A stretch of DNA of 64,000 bases, taken from Stratiolaelaps scimitus (lineage: Eukaryota > Arthropoda > Arachnida > Mesostigmata > Laelapidae). The DNA is taken from contig JABWDB010000015.1 of NCBI GenBank assembly GCA_019614645.1, positions 1,798,001-1,862,000 on the forward strand, read 5' to 3'. The translations under genes and the position numbers were made by a program. The notes beneath the pieces were generated by a model. That model did no database searches, was not told the origin of the DNA, and saw only the letters and a list, made by a program, of their open reading frames with translations. This document shows positions 25,601-36,099 of the stretch, one piece after another (the stretch's first letter is position 1; each line of letters opens with the position of its first letter).

Positions 25601-27335
25601 ATATTGATATTCTCAATTTACTACGACAATTGTTATCACGATTGCATATTTACAAAGGGATAATAAACAGGTGCTCAGTTTGCCTGGGTATTTCTCTCTG
25701 CGCTTCGAACCACCCAGTTCCACTGTCAGTCGGGGTTCGACGTAGGCAAGCACGTTCACTTAACCTGTGGCTCATTAAAATAGAGCGTTATCGCCATAAA
25801 CTTTGTCCACCACCTCCTCCTAATCCCGTGCACAATAATATGTAAGCGCAATCGATTGCAAACGGGCATCCGTTAGTCGACTATTATATGCACACAAATG
25901 GACATCTCTCCAAAATCCTATCAGGTTTCGGGCTTAGTGGGCATTGCATTTCCCGAGTATTTGGCCTGGGCGAGACAACCCAGTCGTTCGTTACATACGG
26001 CAGATGGCTACCTTGATCTCGGAGTGCGCACGAGACGATCCCGAGCACGGTTTCTCGGCTGACCTACAAATCGAATCGATTCCACCGGAGTCTCGGAACG
26101 TCGCTCTGGCCGATGCGTCCACAGCGGGAGTCCGAGTGCTCTGATATTTGGCGGTGTCCTACACCCATCCGGGTAGATCTGCGACGTTATCTGATTCTAT
26201 GAACCAGCAGTCATTTAGTGAAGGAGAAACCTGGAGAGAGACGGGGGGTCGAGGAGCACGGAAGCCAACTTTGCTCGTGCTCCGATACAACAGCACATCG
26301 GCTGTCCACCAATGCGATAGGTGGACCTTGACAACAATGGCTGTGGACATTGCGGACTGCTCGCTGCCAATGGATTGATTTGAGCCCGCCGTGCATCTGC
26401 ACAGCTGGCTGAGAAAGCTGCAGAGGCAGCAATGCAGCAACTCATCGAGAGGCAGTCAGTGAGATGCGAGATCCCAACAGAGCCGAGTTACTCTCGTGAT
26501 ATACGTGATAGCTAAATCTATCCTACTTCGAATGGCTCGGAGAAATGCAAAGCAAAGGGTCTTGAAGTTGCAGTCGAGCAGATATTAGCAGATAACAAAT
26601 GAGATCAGAAAGATGCACACCACGACGTATCGAGCTCAGAAATTCGATTCAGAAGTTGACTAAGAAATCGCGACATTTTGAGCCAACCCGTGATTGCTAG
26701 GCTGCTGCTCAAGCAAGCGTGCAAAGCTCAAAGTGCTGCAACAGATTTGATTTATGCGAACAATCATAATGGCAAAATATCATACTTAATTCCCACTTCG
26801 AAAGCAAAGTTCGATTGCTCATTACGTTCTAGCAATTCGTGCTGAGCGACACAAGAAAACCTGTGTACAGCATTTTTGATGAAGTACGCCAATGCATTAT
26901 CATCTTCCATCGGCGATGACGATGATCATGTTGAAAATTACTATATGTGTGATTCCAACCGAACTACTTAGCATATCTATATCCGTTATCTACTTCCTAC
27001 GTACTTTGTGAGCAAACGGTATAAGAAGCTCACTGTTGGTTACTGCTATGCTTGATCCTACGTGTGGGCCAGCTCGTATTTACGTTCACAAGACAAAATC
27101 ACAGTTATCGTAGTTAGCGTTGCAGCGTGACAAATCATCAAATCGCTCAAGCCCACGACAAAAAATACGAATGAACAATACAATACAACACGTTGCTTGT
27201 ATCGTCTCGTTAGAGCAATACAATGGAACTGCAGCTTTGTACAACGCTCAAGTTCTCGATATGGATTAATTAGGGACACGTCACCGGGTCGCGGAACCTG
27301 CGGGCTCCGTCTATTTACAGCCAGCGACTTAATGG
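22625..27335. other. No gene supported
   Basis: A poly-C run at 22681-22690 and scattered frames. 25944-26144 (plus) contains MATLISECARDDPEHGFSAD and looks protein-like but lacks splice support. 27058-27279 (minus) has a short hydrophobic run. Confidence 0.5.
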
Positions 27336-27340
27336 TTTTT

Positions 27341-27455
27341 CGAGCTGACCCTCAGCTGGTCCTGCCCTATCTGACCTGGCCCCCAGCTCTTAACCTTTCC
27401 GGTATTACTATGAGGACCTGTCGGGGCCACCATTGCTTATGCTCTCCCTTACTCG
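27341..27455 (+). repeat. Dispersed repeat, family 3, copy A
   Basis: About 110 bases starting CGAGCTGACCCTCAGCTGG and including CCCTATCTGACCTGGCC, CTCTTAACCTTTCCGGTATT and ACTATGAGGACCTGTCGGGG, alignable with 52681-52792 at roughly 80% by eye. No coding capacity. Possibly the tail of a SINE or LINE. Confidence 0.65.
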
Positions 27456-28226
27456 ACCAGCGACTTAGCCACCATCCAACAGCTCATATGATGATGTCTC
27501 GATGTCATCAATCGCTATGCCTTAACCATGGTGTATGTTTCTTTTACCTGGTCATCATCTCCCTTCGAAAGCGCGCACCCTCAAGGTGTGCGGCCACCTG
27601 ACAAGTCGTTGCATTGCTTCTGTGAACGATCAGCCAAAGCTCGCTTGGTGTCAACAGTTCTCAGCACAAGGTCATCCAGCAGCGTTCATCTGCATGACAA
27701 ATACGTGCCGAGTTGGCTGGGTGAATCAACACTGTCGCCTACCAACACGGCTTCAGGGAGACGTTTCAACAGTCACACAGAGCGGCCCATAACAAAGTGA
27801 TGATTGTGGGCTCTCTCTCTCGACCCAGGCCAAGGGTTCCCCAATTCACTGGCGTCTCGTCACAACGTGTCTCCGAGCATAATCCACTCGGTCAACCCAG
27901 CACGGGGACACTGAATGATTTCGTGGGCGTCGCCTCAGCCGACTTATGATTCATGAATGCGGCACAACCAATCGTGACGGCGGCCGAGCCACTCAATTTA
28001 GCCCTGCTATATTTAGCTAACATGTACAGATATTGAGCACACGTTTTATGCGACGTTCAGTTGCCTATGTTTTCGATGTAACCGTTGTGAACAAAACACC
28101 GCGCGTTCGGTCAAATTTTGATTTGTCGCTTTCAAGGGCCCGCTACAAGGCCTGCGCCTGTGAGTCACACTGGGTCACACTGCATATGCACAGCGTGTAC
28201 ATAGTGAGCATGTCTTGAACGCAAGA

Positions 28227-28416
28227 CAGGAGGCCGCTGTATACCTAGAACGAGATTTTCGTCATCTGTACTCAAGGATGGAGGTCAACCTCAGTCGAAA
28301 GGATGCATACGAATGCTATTTTTATAAATGGCTCGTTCGACAAAATTACAATATCGTACAATTCGCCCCAGGCCAATATAGTCAAGCGACACTAAAAATG
28401 TCACGTAGAAAGTAGT
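28227..28416 (+). CDS. Candidate exon, possible RFX-like winged-helix fold
   Basis: An open segment coding EAAVYLERDFRHLYSRMEVN, then LSRKDAYECYFYKWLVRQNY, then NIVQFAPGQYSQATLKMSRRK, ending AAG TA|GTAAGTAA, a near-perfect donor in phase 2. The spacing of hydrophobic and Tyr residues (helix, R-K-D-x-Y, then x-Y...W, then AP..Y..ATLK) resembles RFX/ARID2-type DNA-binding domains, but I cannot confirm this by eye. The acceptor, probably GCAAGACAG at 28226, has a weak pyrimidine tract. No downstream exon in the right phase was found. Without splicing it stops two codons later. Confidence 0.33.
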
Positions 28417-28429
28417 AAGTAATCTTATA

Positions 28430-30700
28430 ATTTGTATAATAATAATTTTTATTAAAATTATTACTATTATTATTATGACTTAGTCCTTAGTTCGTCTGTA
28501 CACCTACGGTGGCGGTTCCAATGATTTTAGTCTCTTAGCCATTGCACCGACACTATGTACACAATGTATCATACATACGATTCGCACAATGACTATCGCG
28601 GAGGCTGCGCAAGGGAACCAGTAAAGCCGTTGAAGTCATCTGCATATTTACATCCCATTATCGCTAGCTAATCATTCATCGCTTCGTGATATATAAGCAC
28701 ACACATGATGGATTCCTTCTTCTGCTAGTGTGAAGTGATGGCCAACGATGTGAAACAGTCTCAGCGGTGACGGCCATCCACAGCGAGCACGTCACTAGGC
28801 CTCTTCCATCTAAGCCGCGAATGAAGTATTGGATTGAAGAAGGCCGCCATGATCTGACATAACGCAGTGGCTCGTCAACCTCGCAACCATAGGAACCCGT
28901 ACTCTCGCATCCCGTTGGGTCCCTTGAAATCCATAGAAAAGTTATGGATCGCTGCTCCCAAACCCCCCGCCAGCAAAGAGTAGACCTTCTCAATTGACTA
29001 TTATCCAACTTAATTCAAAGCGCGATACTCTGCTCGAGAATGAAGCACTTCGTGCATGCCTTAGAGATGCGCCTTAAATTGTCCTACGCAACGCGAGTAG
29101 AAGACAATGGCCTGAATGAAGGCGCACGTTGTGTCCCATATTTAACTAGTTTTTCTCGTTCAGGCGACGAAACACATGAACGGGAGCAGGGAACATTGGA
29201 AAAACAAGGAATATTTAAGAGTTTTTTTTGCCAATTCTCAGCGAATCCGAATGCCCAGTATGTTTCTAGACTGTCTGCCCATCTGTTTCGCATTATCGGA
29301 GAACACATATGGAAATCACGGTCTCGGTCGTCGCAGGGAAAGCCTGGGGGGGGGGGGGTCGGTGACTGAAGGCCGTTTCTATATATAGGGTACATCTAGC
29401 CAGCGCGTTCCACACGCTGCAGCGACCGAACCCGCTGTATTTCGATGACGTACCAATGAAAACAGCTGACCCCCGCTATGTCTTTCTCGTGTGATACGTA
29501 TAGACGTCAACGGAGAAAATCGAATACAAATGATGCAACATTGGATCATTACAGAATTCGATTTATGGAAAAGAAAATACATATGCAAAACTACAGGCCA
29601 CATGAACTTGCCAATTGTCAATTGGCCCTCAGATGACACAAATAGTAGCATAAGTGCAAAACGGACCCAAGATACGCCGTTACTCGATGTGTGTTGAGCG
29701 ATTATTGGTGTAGCTAGCTTGGTACCACAAACACGCTACAAGTTGAAGGAGGCACGGGGAATCAACTATTTTGCATATCTTTTACCTAGCACCACTGTGA
29801 CAAAATATGTATAATATGCCTACACAATGTTGAAAAACGGATTTACACAGAAGACCACACCTGGAATTAATAATAAATTATTTTTGTTTTATTAATATAA
29901 ATACCACGAGTATTGCCGTTAGCTTCATTTCTGTATACAACAATTGGGGGGTAAGGTTCCAGTTCGTTGAGCGTCATTACAACAAAAAACAACAAAACAG
30001 TTACTACTTGTGACATGTTGAGGCGGGTCACCTACAGTCATTTCTCAGGCGCCGAGGCCCTGACACTTACATCTTCCTCCGGTAGGTACAATCACACTGA
30101 CAATACTTGGCTGGCATAGCGTACACCCAGTACAGTTTGGATGTTGACGCAGTGCTGTTATGGATCAACCACGTGCCCTGATTACTTCTCATCAATCAGA
30201 TTAGATTAATTAATTTGCTAACAGGACGAGCAGACCTGCAACTCAGCTTTTTTTTCCTTCACATAATTTGTTCAGATGTGCTATAAAATTCGTAATTCAT
30301 TAACGAGTGCTACGTCCGCCGAGCATACTAGACTCGACGATCGTAGTCTTCCGCGCAAATTAAAGCTTTGGACTCCTGGGAGCCCACACGTGTCTATTGC
30401 ATATGTGGCAATGTGTGTTATAGACGTGGTCATTTTTTGACATCTTCCAGTACGCGCGCGTGTGTAAATTCGCGCCGGTGCTTCGGTATGGACAGACATG
30501 TTACATGGTCACTAGCTCGCACCACGTATTTGCTGTTAACAAAACTTCAAAGTCACATTTTTGCTTTCCATGCCTGCGTCGAGATCCGAACCCATTGACA
30601 ACGATATACGTGACAGGCGTAGGAAACGTCTGGCTCGGATTTCGTAGCCGAATCTGTGAACAAATGAAAAGCAGGGAAAACTCATCGTTGGTCAGAGACA
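28430..30700. other. No gene supported
   Basis: AT-rich stretches, a poly-G run (29346-29357) and frames without splice signals. 29517-29697 (plus, HWIITEFDLWKRKYICKTTG) looks somewhat protein-like but is out of phase with the 28.2 kb exon. Confidence 0.5.
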
Positions 30701-30706
30701 CTGGTC

Positions 30707-30783
30707 GTCGAGGAAAGAGAAGGAAAGCGAAGGAAAGAGAAAAGGAAAGACAAGGAAAGGGAAGGAGAGAGAGAGAGAGAGAA
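30707..30783. repeat. Polypurine (GGAAA/GA) tract
   Basis: About 75 bases of almost pure purine on the plus strand (GGAAAG-type units grading into GAGAGA). On the minus strand it is a polypyrimidine tract about 70 bases beyond the TGA of the membrane-protein gene. It is followed by AG at GACGACCAG and again at TTTGTTCACAG, so it could serve as the acceptor region of a further intron. Confidence 0.8.
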
Positions 30784-30852
30784 ATGCTATGCAGCGATTT
30801 TTGTTTACGGAAAATGCATAGGCATAAAAGCAGTAACAATTGATATTACTAC

Positions 30853-33602
30853 TCATATGTGGTGACAAGTCACCCTGTGTGGAGGAAATTCAACCTCGTG
30901 CTGAGAAAAGGCAATGAATCGAATCGACTCTTCCGGAAAACAGTCAAAATGGTCACCGATTGTGATTACTTTTAGATAAGCTTTCACAACTGCCGTTAGA
31001 CGGTAGGTGAAAATGTGGAGGGAGGTGGTCATGGAGCGATATAAAGAGAAATACAAATATTGCTCCTTGGAAGGAACGATCTGGTGTTTGTATAATACCC
31101 ATAACAATGTGCAGCTACTCCCAGTAAAGGGGGCTAACTTCACACGTTGTCGATAAGTTCGAAAAATCCTCTTACCTCATTGTGGAAAGATTGGCTACAT
31201 GCCTTCAAAGTGCAAGTCCCTACGGTCAGACGTCGCGTGCTGTAGTCGAGGTTGACATCCATTCGGAAGGTAGACACCTCCAAGTCGCTGCCATTTCGAG
31301 GCTGGATAGTTTCGCTCGTGCACTCAAACCGGTCAATAATTTCACTGTTCGGAAGCGATAGCAGTATATCCTCTCGAGCCCTGAAATATTAGCGAATATG
31401 GAGTGCCTGTCTACGAATACGTGTGCCTCGCTACGCGTTTTGTCTGTGTGTGTTAAGTGTAGCGAAAACACCCGACGTATTCAAGTATTCCATGAATAAC
31501 AACACTGAAATAAGCAGTGCCCTTTTTCTTCGACGACGATACTTACTGTTCAGCCCTGTATCTAAACCGTCTCAACAAGCGAATCTTCTGTTCTCCCTCG
31601 CAGCCAGTGAAAAAATAGATAATTGTCAGATTCGTTTCTGAAAAGCCGAACACAAACGCAATGAATCCGCCCTTAAACGTGGGCGCGTCAACCTCGTTCC
31701 GCGCAACCGATGCGGCAATCTCCATCTAAAAATGGACAAAAACCACGAAGACAAGAAAACTGAGAAAAGCGGCATCAAACAAATGGGATCGACCAGCAAC
31801 AGCCCGAGGAGAAGAACCTCGGAAACCTGCTGGTAAACGTCTGAAAACTCTCTTCCACTTCCTCCCGCTAACAACGGAGCAAGTATTTCAAGTTGCTACT
31901 TCGAGGTCCCATTGAACGTTAAGTGAACGATAACAAAAAATGAGAAGCACTCGGGCATTTTTCATAACCAATAATATGTCGTGTTCTGTCATGCAACTTT
32001 TTTTTTTTTCGGGAACGCCTCACATGCCCTGGAATACGTGGCAGTCTTGCCGACCCACTAAACCAGGAAAATGTCCCGCTACTCGTAGATTTACTTCAGC
32101 AATGTACTTTGATAATGTTCATTTACAATGACTTTGATAATGTTCATTTACAATACAAGCTCGTGTCACCTACCCTGAAATGGCCGCTAGACGCTTGCAC
32201 CTTCGATTGTATCGCACTTCGAAGCGGCTTCAGATCCACCCTTATCTCTTCAATATAGGAACGAATAGGCTCTCGCCGGTGTTGACACGCGACACTTTCA
32301 GGGGGAACGGTCGCAGGTGGCTTTGGGCCGCCTTCGTCCTCCGCAATTCTGTAGATAACAAAGCATATGGTAAGTAGCGCGCTAACGACGATAACACTTG
32401 CGAGGACAATCTGCAATGACTTGTTCCACCGCGAGCTACAACAAGGAACAACAACACAAATAACAGACAGAGCGACACATTTTGATATCGGGCTTTTTGC
32501 ACGATCTTCATAGAAAGCTTCAGAGCAGAACTCCTAACGCTCGAGTTTGCTACAAAGAAGAGCTGAATTGAAAATCCATAGCGCGAACCGACGCAAGGCT
32601 TAAACAAACCTTGTAAACATATGGAAGCAAACAGTAGGGCTGACGAAAATGTGTTTTCAGCAACTTTTTTTTCATTTATTTTGGCCTTCTTTTATTATTT
32701 GTCACTTTTCACTTTCAAAAATCACCACTTTCCCCGGGGCGAGTCAATGAGGGTCCTATTATGACAGTTATGACAATCCTACCGTGGATAGCTCTATAGA
32801 ATCTTAGTAATCTATGGTGAGCATCCGGTAGGATACTCAACATAGAATACTCCAATATATAAGCTTACTTTTTATTAAGTTCTATTGTTCAAATGTCGTT
32901 ACGCCGCATCAATGATCAGCCCTAGATTTGTAGTTCCAATAAAAGCGAATACACAGACCCTTCTAACTTAATATCATAGGAAATCAAGCATTATATACGC
33001 TTTTGTAGGGAAGCCGTTTCCAACACATTGTTACGTATTTCTCTATTGTCAGTCATTGTTCGACACTTGCAGACACATTAGTAATTTGCTGAATGCCGAG
33101 CTGCACAGCAAAGCGATACTGACACGAACTATTCACCTTCAATATGAGACACAGCGATTGCCCTGCCGCCTGTGATTAAACTGAATGCAGGAGTCTGTGA
33201 CAGGAACAGAAACCGCCGGTTACCGACGGGACAGCTGATGTCTCTGTGGTTATCAACTTCCCAAGATGACGTTTCGTTTTGGCGGGTTTCGAACAGGCCG
33301 AAAATGGCCTACCATTGCACTCACCAGAAGGACTCTGGCGCGGCAGACTTTTCCGGCTCAGTGACGGATATGCCGCTGTTTTTACTCAGCTCTTGGATGT
33401 GGTCAGCTTCAGGGGCCGGGTCAGCCGTAGCCTCATCCTCGGTTTCAACGTTTGAACGAGGGTTGGAGGAATTTTCGCTTTCGACAGTGGACTCAGGGTT
33501 GGAAGAAGTCTCACATTCGACGCTCCCAATCGAATCGACGTTAGTTCGTTCAGGGTCGGGTGAAAGTATGCCGCTTAAATCAGGGTGTGTTTCTTCACCC
33601 AT
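30853..33602 (-). CDS. Five-exon gene for an unrecognised single-pass membrane protein
   Basis: Hand-assembled model. Exons run 33602-33325, 32435-32174, 31725-31547, 31380-31176 and 31080-30853 (TGA). Every intron is GT/AG. Junction phases are 2, 0, 2, 0 and the frame stays open, giving about 383 residues. Donors include CTG|GTGAGT, AACA|GTAAGT and GAG|GTAAGA. Acceptors include a long pyrimidine tract ending TTGTTGTAG, plus TTTTTAG and TATTTCAG. Exon 1 is acidic and rich in Ser and Glu. Exon 2 carries RWNKS, then one membrane helix (LQIVLASVIVVSALLTICFVIY), then acidic residues, so N-in/C-out (type II) is likely. The distal part holds sequons NLT and NGS and seven cysteines, as expected for an extracellular domain. 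I recognise no family. The last exon is the least certain: its acceptor is pyrimidine-poor, and a polypyrimidine tract with further acceptors lies just downstream. It could be a receptor, ligand or enzyme stalk protein. Confidence 0.68.
32106..32154. repeat. Tandem duplication of a 24-bp unit
   Basis: Two identical copies of ACTTTGATAATGTTCATTTACAAT-type sequence (32106-32129 and 32131-32154) lie one base apart, within the second intron of the membrane-protein gene and about 20 bases past its donor. It looks like a simple local duplication. Confidence 0.9.
33325..33602 (-). CDS. Acidic first coding exon of the membrane-protein gene
   Basis: Starts at an ATG in strong context (AAC before it, G after) and codes for 92 residues dominated by Ser, Glu, Asp, Pro and Asn, with repeated SNPES/SSNP-like units (ETSSNPESTVESENSSNP). 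It ends TTC TG|GTGAGTG, phase 2. The spliced TGC completes a cysteine before SRWNKS and the membrane helix of the next exon. An in-frame TGA lies just upstream of the start, so this frame cannot be entered from exon 34371-35098. It would form a disordered acidic cytoplasmic tail. The plus-strand frame over the same bases is an antisense shadow. Confidence 0.65.
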
Positions 33603-34370
33603 GTTCGGCACTCATGCTCAGCTGATTGGAGAGTTCGAGGGCTAATCTTCGCTTCGTTATCAGCACGATCTCATTATCAGAATTGGTGACGACTTTGGAT
33701 GCTCGATGATTGATAATGGGAGTATCCTGCTGAGGGGTATGAGAATGAATCGAAGCGGCTGGGCGGGTCCCCTACTCAGCTGTATATGCCACACCCGATT
33801 GGTAGCATAGGAATGGGCGGCAAATCTACGGTTGACCTGACGGTCACGTGATTGTACGACACTCATACAAAGAGTACTGCAATGCTGAAAATACGCATCC
33901 TCTGTTGGCACATACACATGGAATGGGCGGTGGGCAAAAATGCGGAAAGGATGGCACATTCAACTGAGGGAGGCTACAATCGACATGGATGGTATATTTA
34001 GCAAAAAAAAACAACCAATGAGCGGTTACCTCAATACTCTCTAAGCTACAAGTTGAGTCGGATCCCCTACCAAAAGTATACCCAAATATCGAAAGACGCG
34101 GGTATAACTGCGGACTGTATATCTATGATATTCAACTATTAAATACTGAAGGGATTCAAATGAGAATATGTAGCAGAATGGCGGCAAGTGTAGTACGAGC
34201 GTCATAGCACAACTCCTTCGATTCGATGTTCGATAATGAATGATATATCTTCGTGTAGCTGTTTCAGACGTGAACATGTTTTATGCTCGTCACAGTTTTA
34301 CTTTGCATATCAACAGGCACCCTCCTCTAAAATCGATCACAGCACGAACGAAAACACTGCTCCACCTTAC

Positions 34371-35098
34371 CTGTCAGCGTCGGCGTCAGGGAAGCAATGC
34401 GACAAGCAGCGACGCAAATTTCGACCAATAGGAAAAAGCACATTGGTAGTGAATTTCCCCCATCCAGCTTTCCGCCGTCGATGGCGGCGTTTTCTTTTCT
34501 TTTCTCGCTTCTTTTGCTGTTTATTTATCCTTACGAGTATGTCGGTCTTTTTTCTAGCTGCGTTGTCTACTTGAGGCTCCTTCGCTTTAGCCTCAAGTTG
34601 CTCATCGCCTAAGCCAGACTCTGGCTGAGCAGCTTGTTCAACGCTGCACGCAATCTTGCTTGAACCGGAGTCGATCAGGTTTGCCGGTCCCCTGGGAGTG
34701 TCCTTCGCGTATTCAGTTGCTGCCGGAGGCGCTTCCTTAACGGCTTTAGCAAGCTGGCTCGTCGCAGTTTGATGCGTCGCGTCAGCTGAGCTTGTCGCGG
34801 ACTCCTTGGCGGTCTTAGTGTGGGGCCGCGGGAGTTTCTTGTGGCATTGCGCGATCTTTTTCGATCTCGTCTTGGCTTTCGTCGCAGTGCCTCTTACTTT
34901 TAAAAATTTCACGTGTCTGCCTTTACTTGGTTGAGCAGCTTTCTTAGTGGCTGGCAAAGATTTGAGCAACTTGCGGGACCTCTCTCGCTTCGTGTCGAGT
35001 GCTTCTTTGGGAGCAACGATTTTGGCGTGCCCAGCGCTCGTCGACCAAGGGGCCTCTTCACTGTCTGACACTGATTTACCCAATTCGCCTTTAAGCAT
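34371..35098 (-). CDS. Lys/Arg-rich exon, probable alternative first exon of the same gene
   Basis: Open for 242 codons from ATG (A at -3), ending GAC AG|GTAAGG, a consensus donor, in phase 2. The protein is highly basic and low-complexity (many KK, SK and TK pairs, Ala and Ser rich), with a cluster KKREKKRKRRHRRRK that could be a nuclear or nucleolar signal or bind acidic lipids or nucleic acid. It closes with GRNLRRCLSHCF. The next acceptor compatible in phase and frame is the membrane exon at 32435, giving ...DADAD-S-SRWNKS and a protein of about 533 residues. It cannot join exon 33602-33325 in frame. So it is either an alternative first exon or the 5' exon of a separate gene whose 3' part I could not find. 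A slightly longer frame begins at a GTG at 35131. Confidence 0.6.
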
Positions 35099-35312
35099 TG
35101 TTGAACACCGCTTAAGTTTCGGATGCTGCACAATATTTACACGGTAGTCTCACGCACACACAAGTCACTGACACGGATCACATTCGGTGCTTTTACGAGA
35201 GGACAAAGTGGATCTATCTATTGTTTTATTCAATGTCGGATATTGATTATGATTGCGCGTCCGTCAATGGCGTCTGCTCGGAAACCAAGAAAAGGCGAAA
35301 CGCGAACCGCGC

Positions 35313-35679
35313 TAGCCATCAGCTGCGACGAATGAAAGTATTTTGAATATAATGAAAACAAAGGGCGACCAGACTGAGCGAAATGCCTCGAAACCGAAGT
35401 TGACCTCGAGATTAGGATCAGATAGGTGAGGAAATTTCCCCTCGACATCTCGTAGTAATGCGATACGAAATAAGTGTCCGCCGAGAAGTGTTTGATGGGA
35501 GAAGGACTGGAAAACAACCGCCAACGAAAACAAAACATAAGATAGCGAACGTCATCGCTTTTGAAAAGGTCCGCTTCTCGGAGAGTCCATGTAATGGGAT
35601 TTTCCCGACAACGAGGGGCAACGGCATCCTGGCCGAGTTTGACAGTGGACGCGATAGACAGTGACTAAGTGGATGGGGA
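35313..35679 (-). other. Coding-like overlapping frames, unresolved
   Basis: Two minus-strand frames read well here. One runs from 35679 and contains WTLREADLFKSDDVRYLMF. The other starts after a good acceptor (GGCGGTTGTTTTCCAG), contains RDVEGKFPHLSDPNLEVNF and ends at TAG. A plus-strand frame over 35458-35664 also looks plausible. I cannot choose among them; at most one is real. Confidence 0.25.
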
Positions 35680-35797
35680 GGGCATCTCAGTCTGGGCGAG
35701 GAAACTATTCCTCTAAAAGTCAGGGTATCAGAGGAACCCCGCTAGACTTTAAGGGAGGAACACATTCTTGAACGGAACAATTATGCGATTATTCCAA

Positions 35798-36046
35798 TTA
35801 TTTATAAAATGTGTGCTTTAAATACAAAACGAAAGCTATGTGCCCATTATGTTTGTTTCCGCTAAGGTTGTATATAGGACATTCGGACAGAGAAGCATCT
35901 CCGATGCGGTTGAAATTAGTTATGCAAGGTTGTGATGGGGATATCAATGTGAAGTGTTCGAAAGTAAAATTTCCAAATGCCCTGTACGGCTTAGAACTCT
36001 TGTGGATTAACTTGATGCTCAAGTTGACAACACCACCGGGCCTCAT
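35798..36046 (-). CDS. Orphan ORF with three glycosylation sequons, possible terminal exon
   Basis: An 82-residue frame from an ATG with A at -3 to TAA. It looks like real protein. It has three N-glycosylation sequons (NLS, NFT, NLS) and two cysteines (SQPC, SECP), and alternating hydrophobic/polar runs suggestive of beta strands. There is no signal peptide, so if expressed it would be the last exon of an extracellular protein. A FTFEHF...C...CP pattern loosely recalls ML/GM2-activator lipid-binding proteins; that is only an impression. No convincing acceptor or upstream exon was found. It lies on the same strand just upstream of the membrane-protein gene. Confidence 0.3.
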   Translation of the reverse strand: MRPGGVVNLSIKLIHKSSKPYRAFGNFTFEHFTLISPSQPCITNFNRIGDASLSECPIYNLSGNKHNGHIAFVLYLKHTFYK

Positions 36047-36099
36047 TATTCAGTCTCCATCAGGCTTGAAACGCACAGAGCAGCCCCGTTCATAGGGCG

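Noticed and set aside
33172..33645. 157-codon plus-strand frame
   Set aside because: It is the antisense of the acidic exon 33325-33602, which has start context and splice support.
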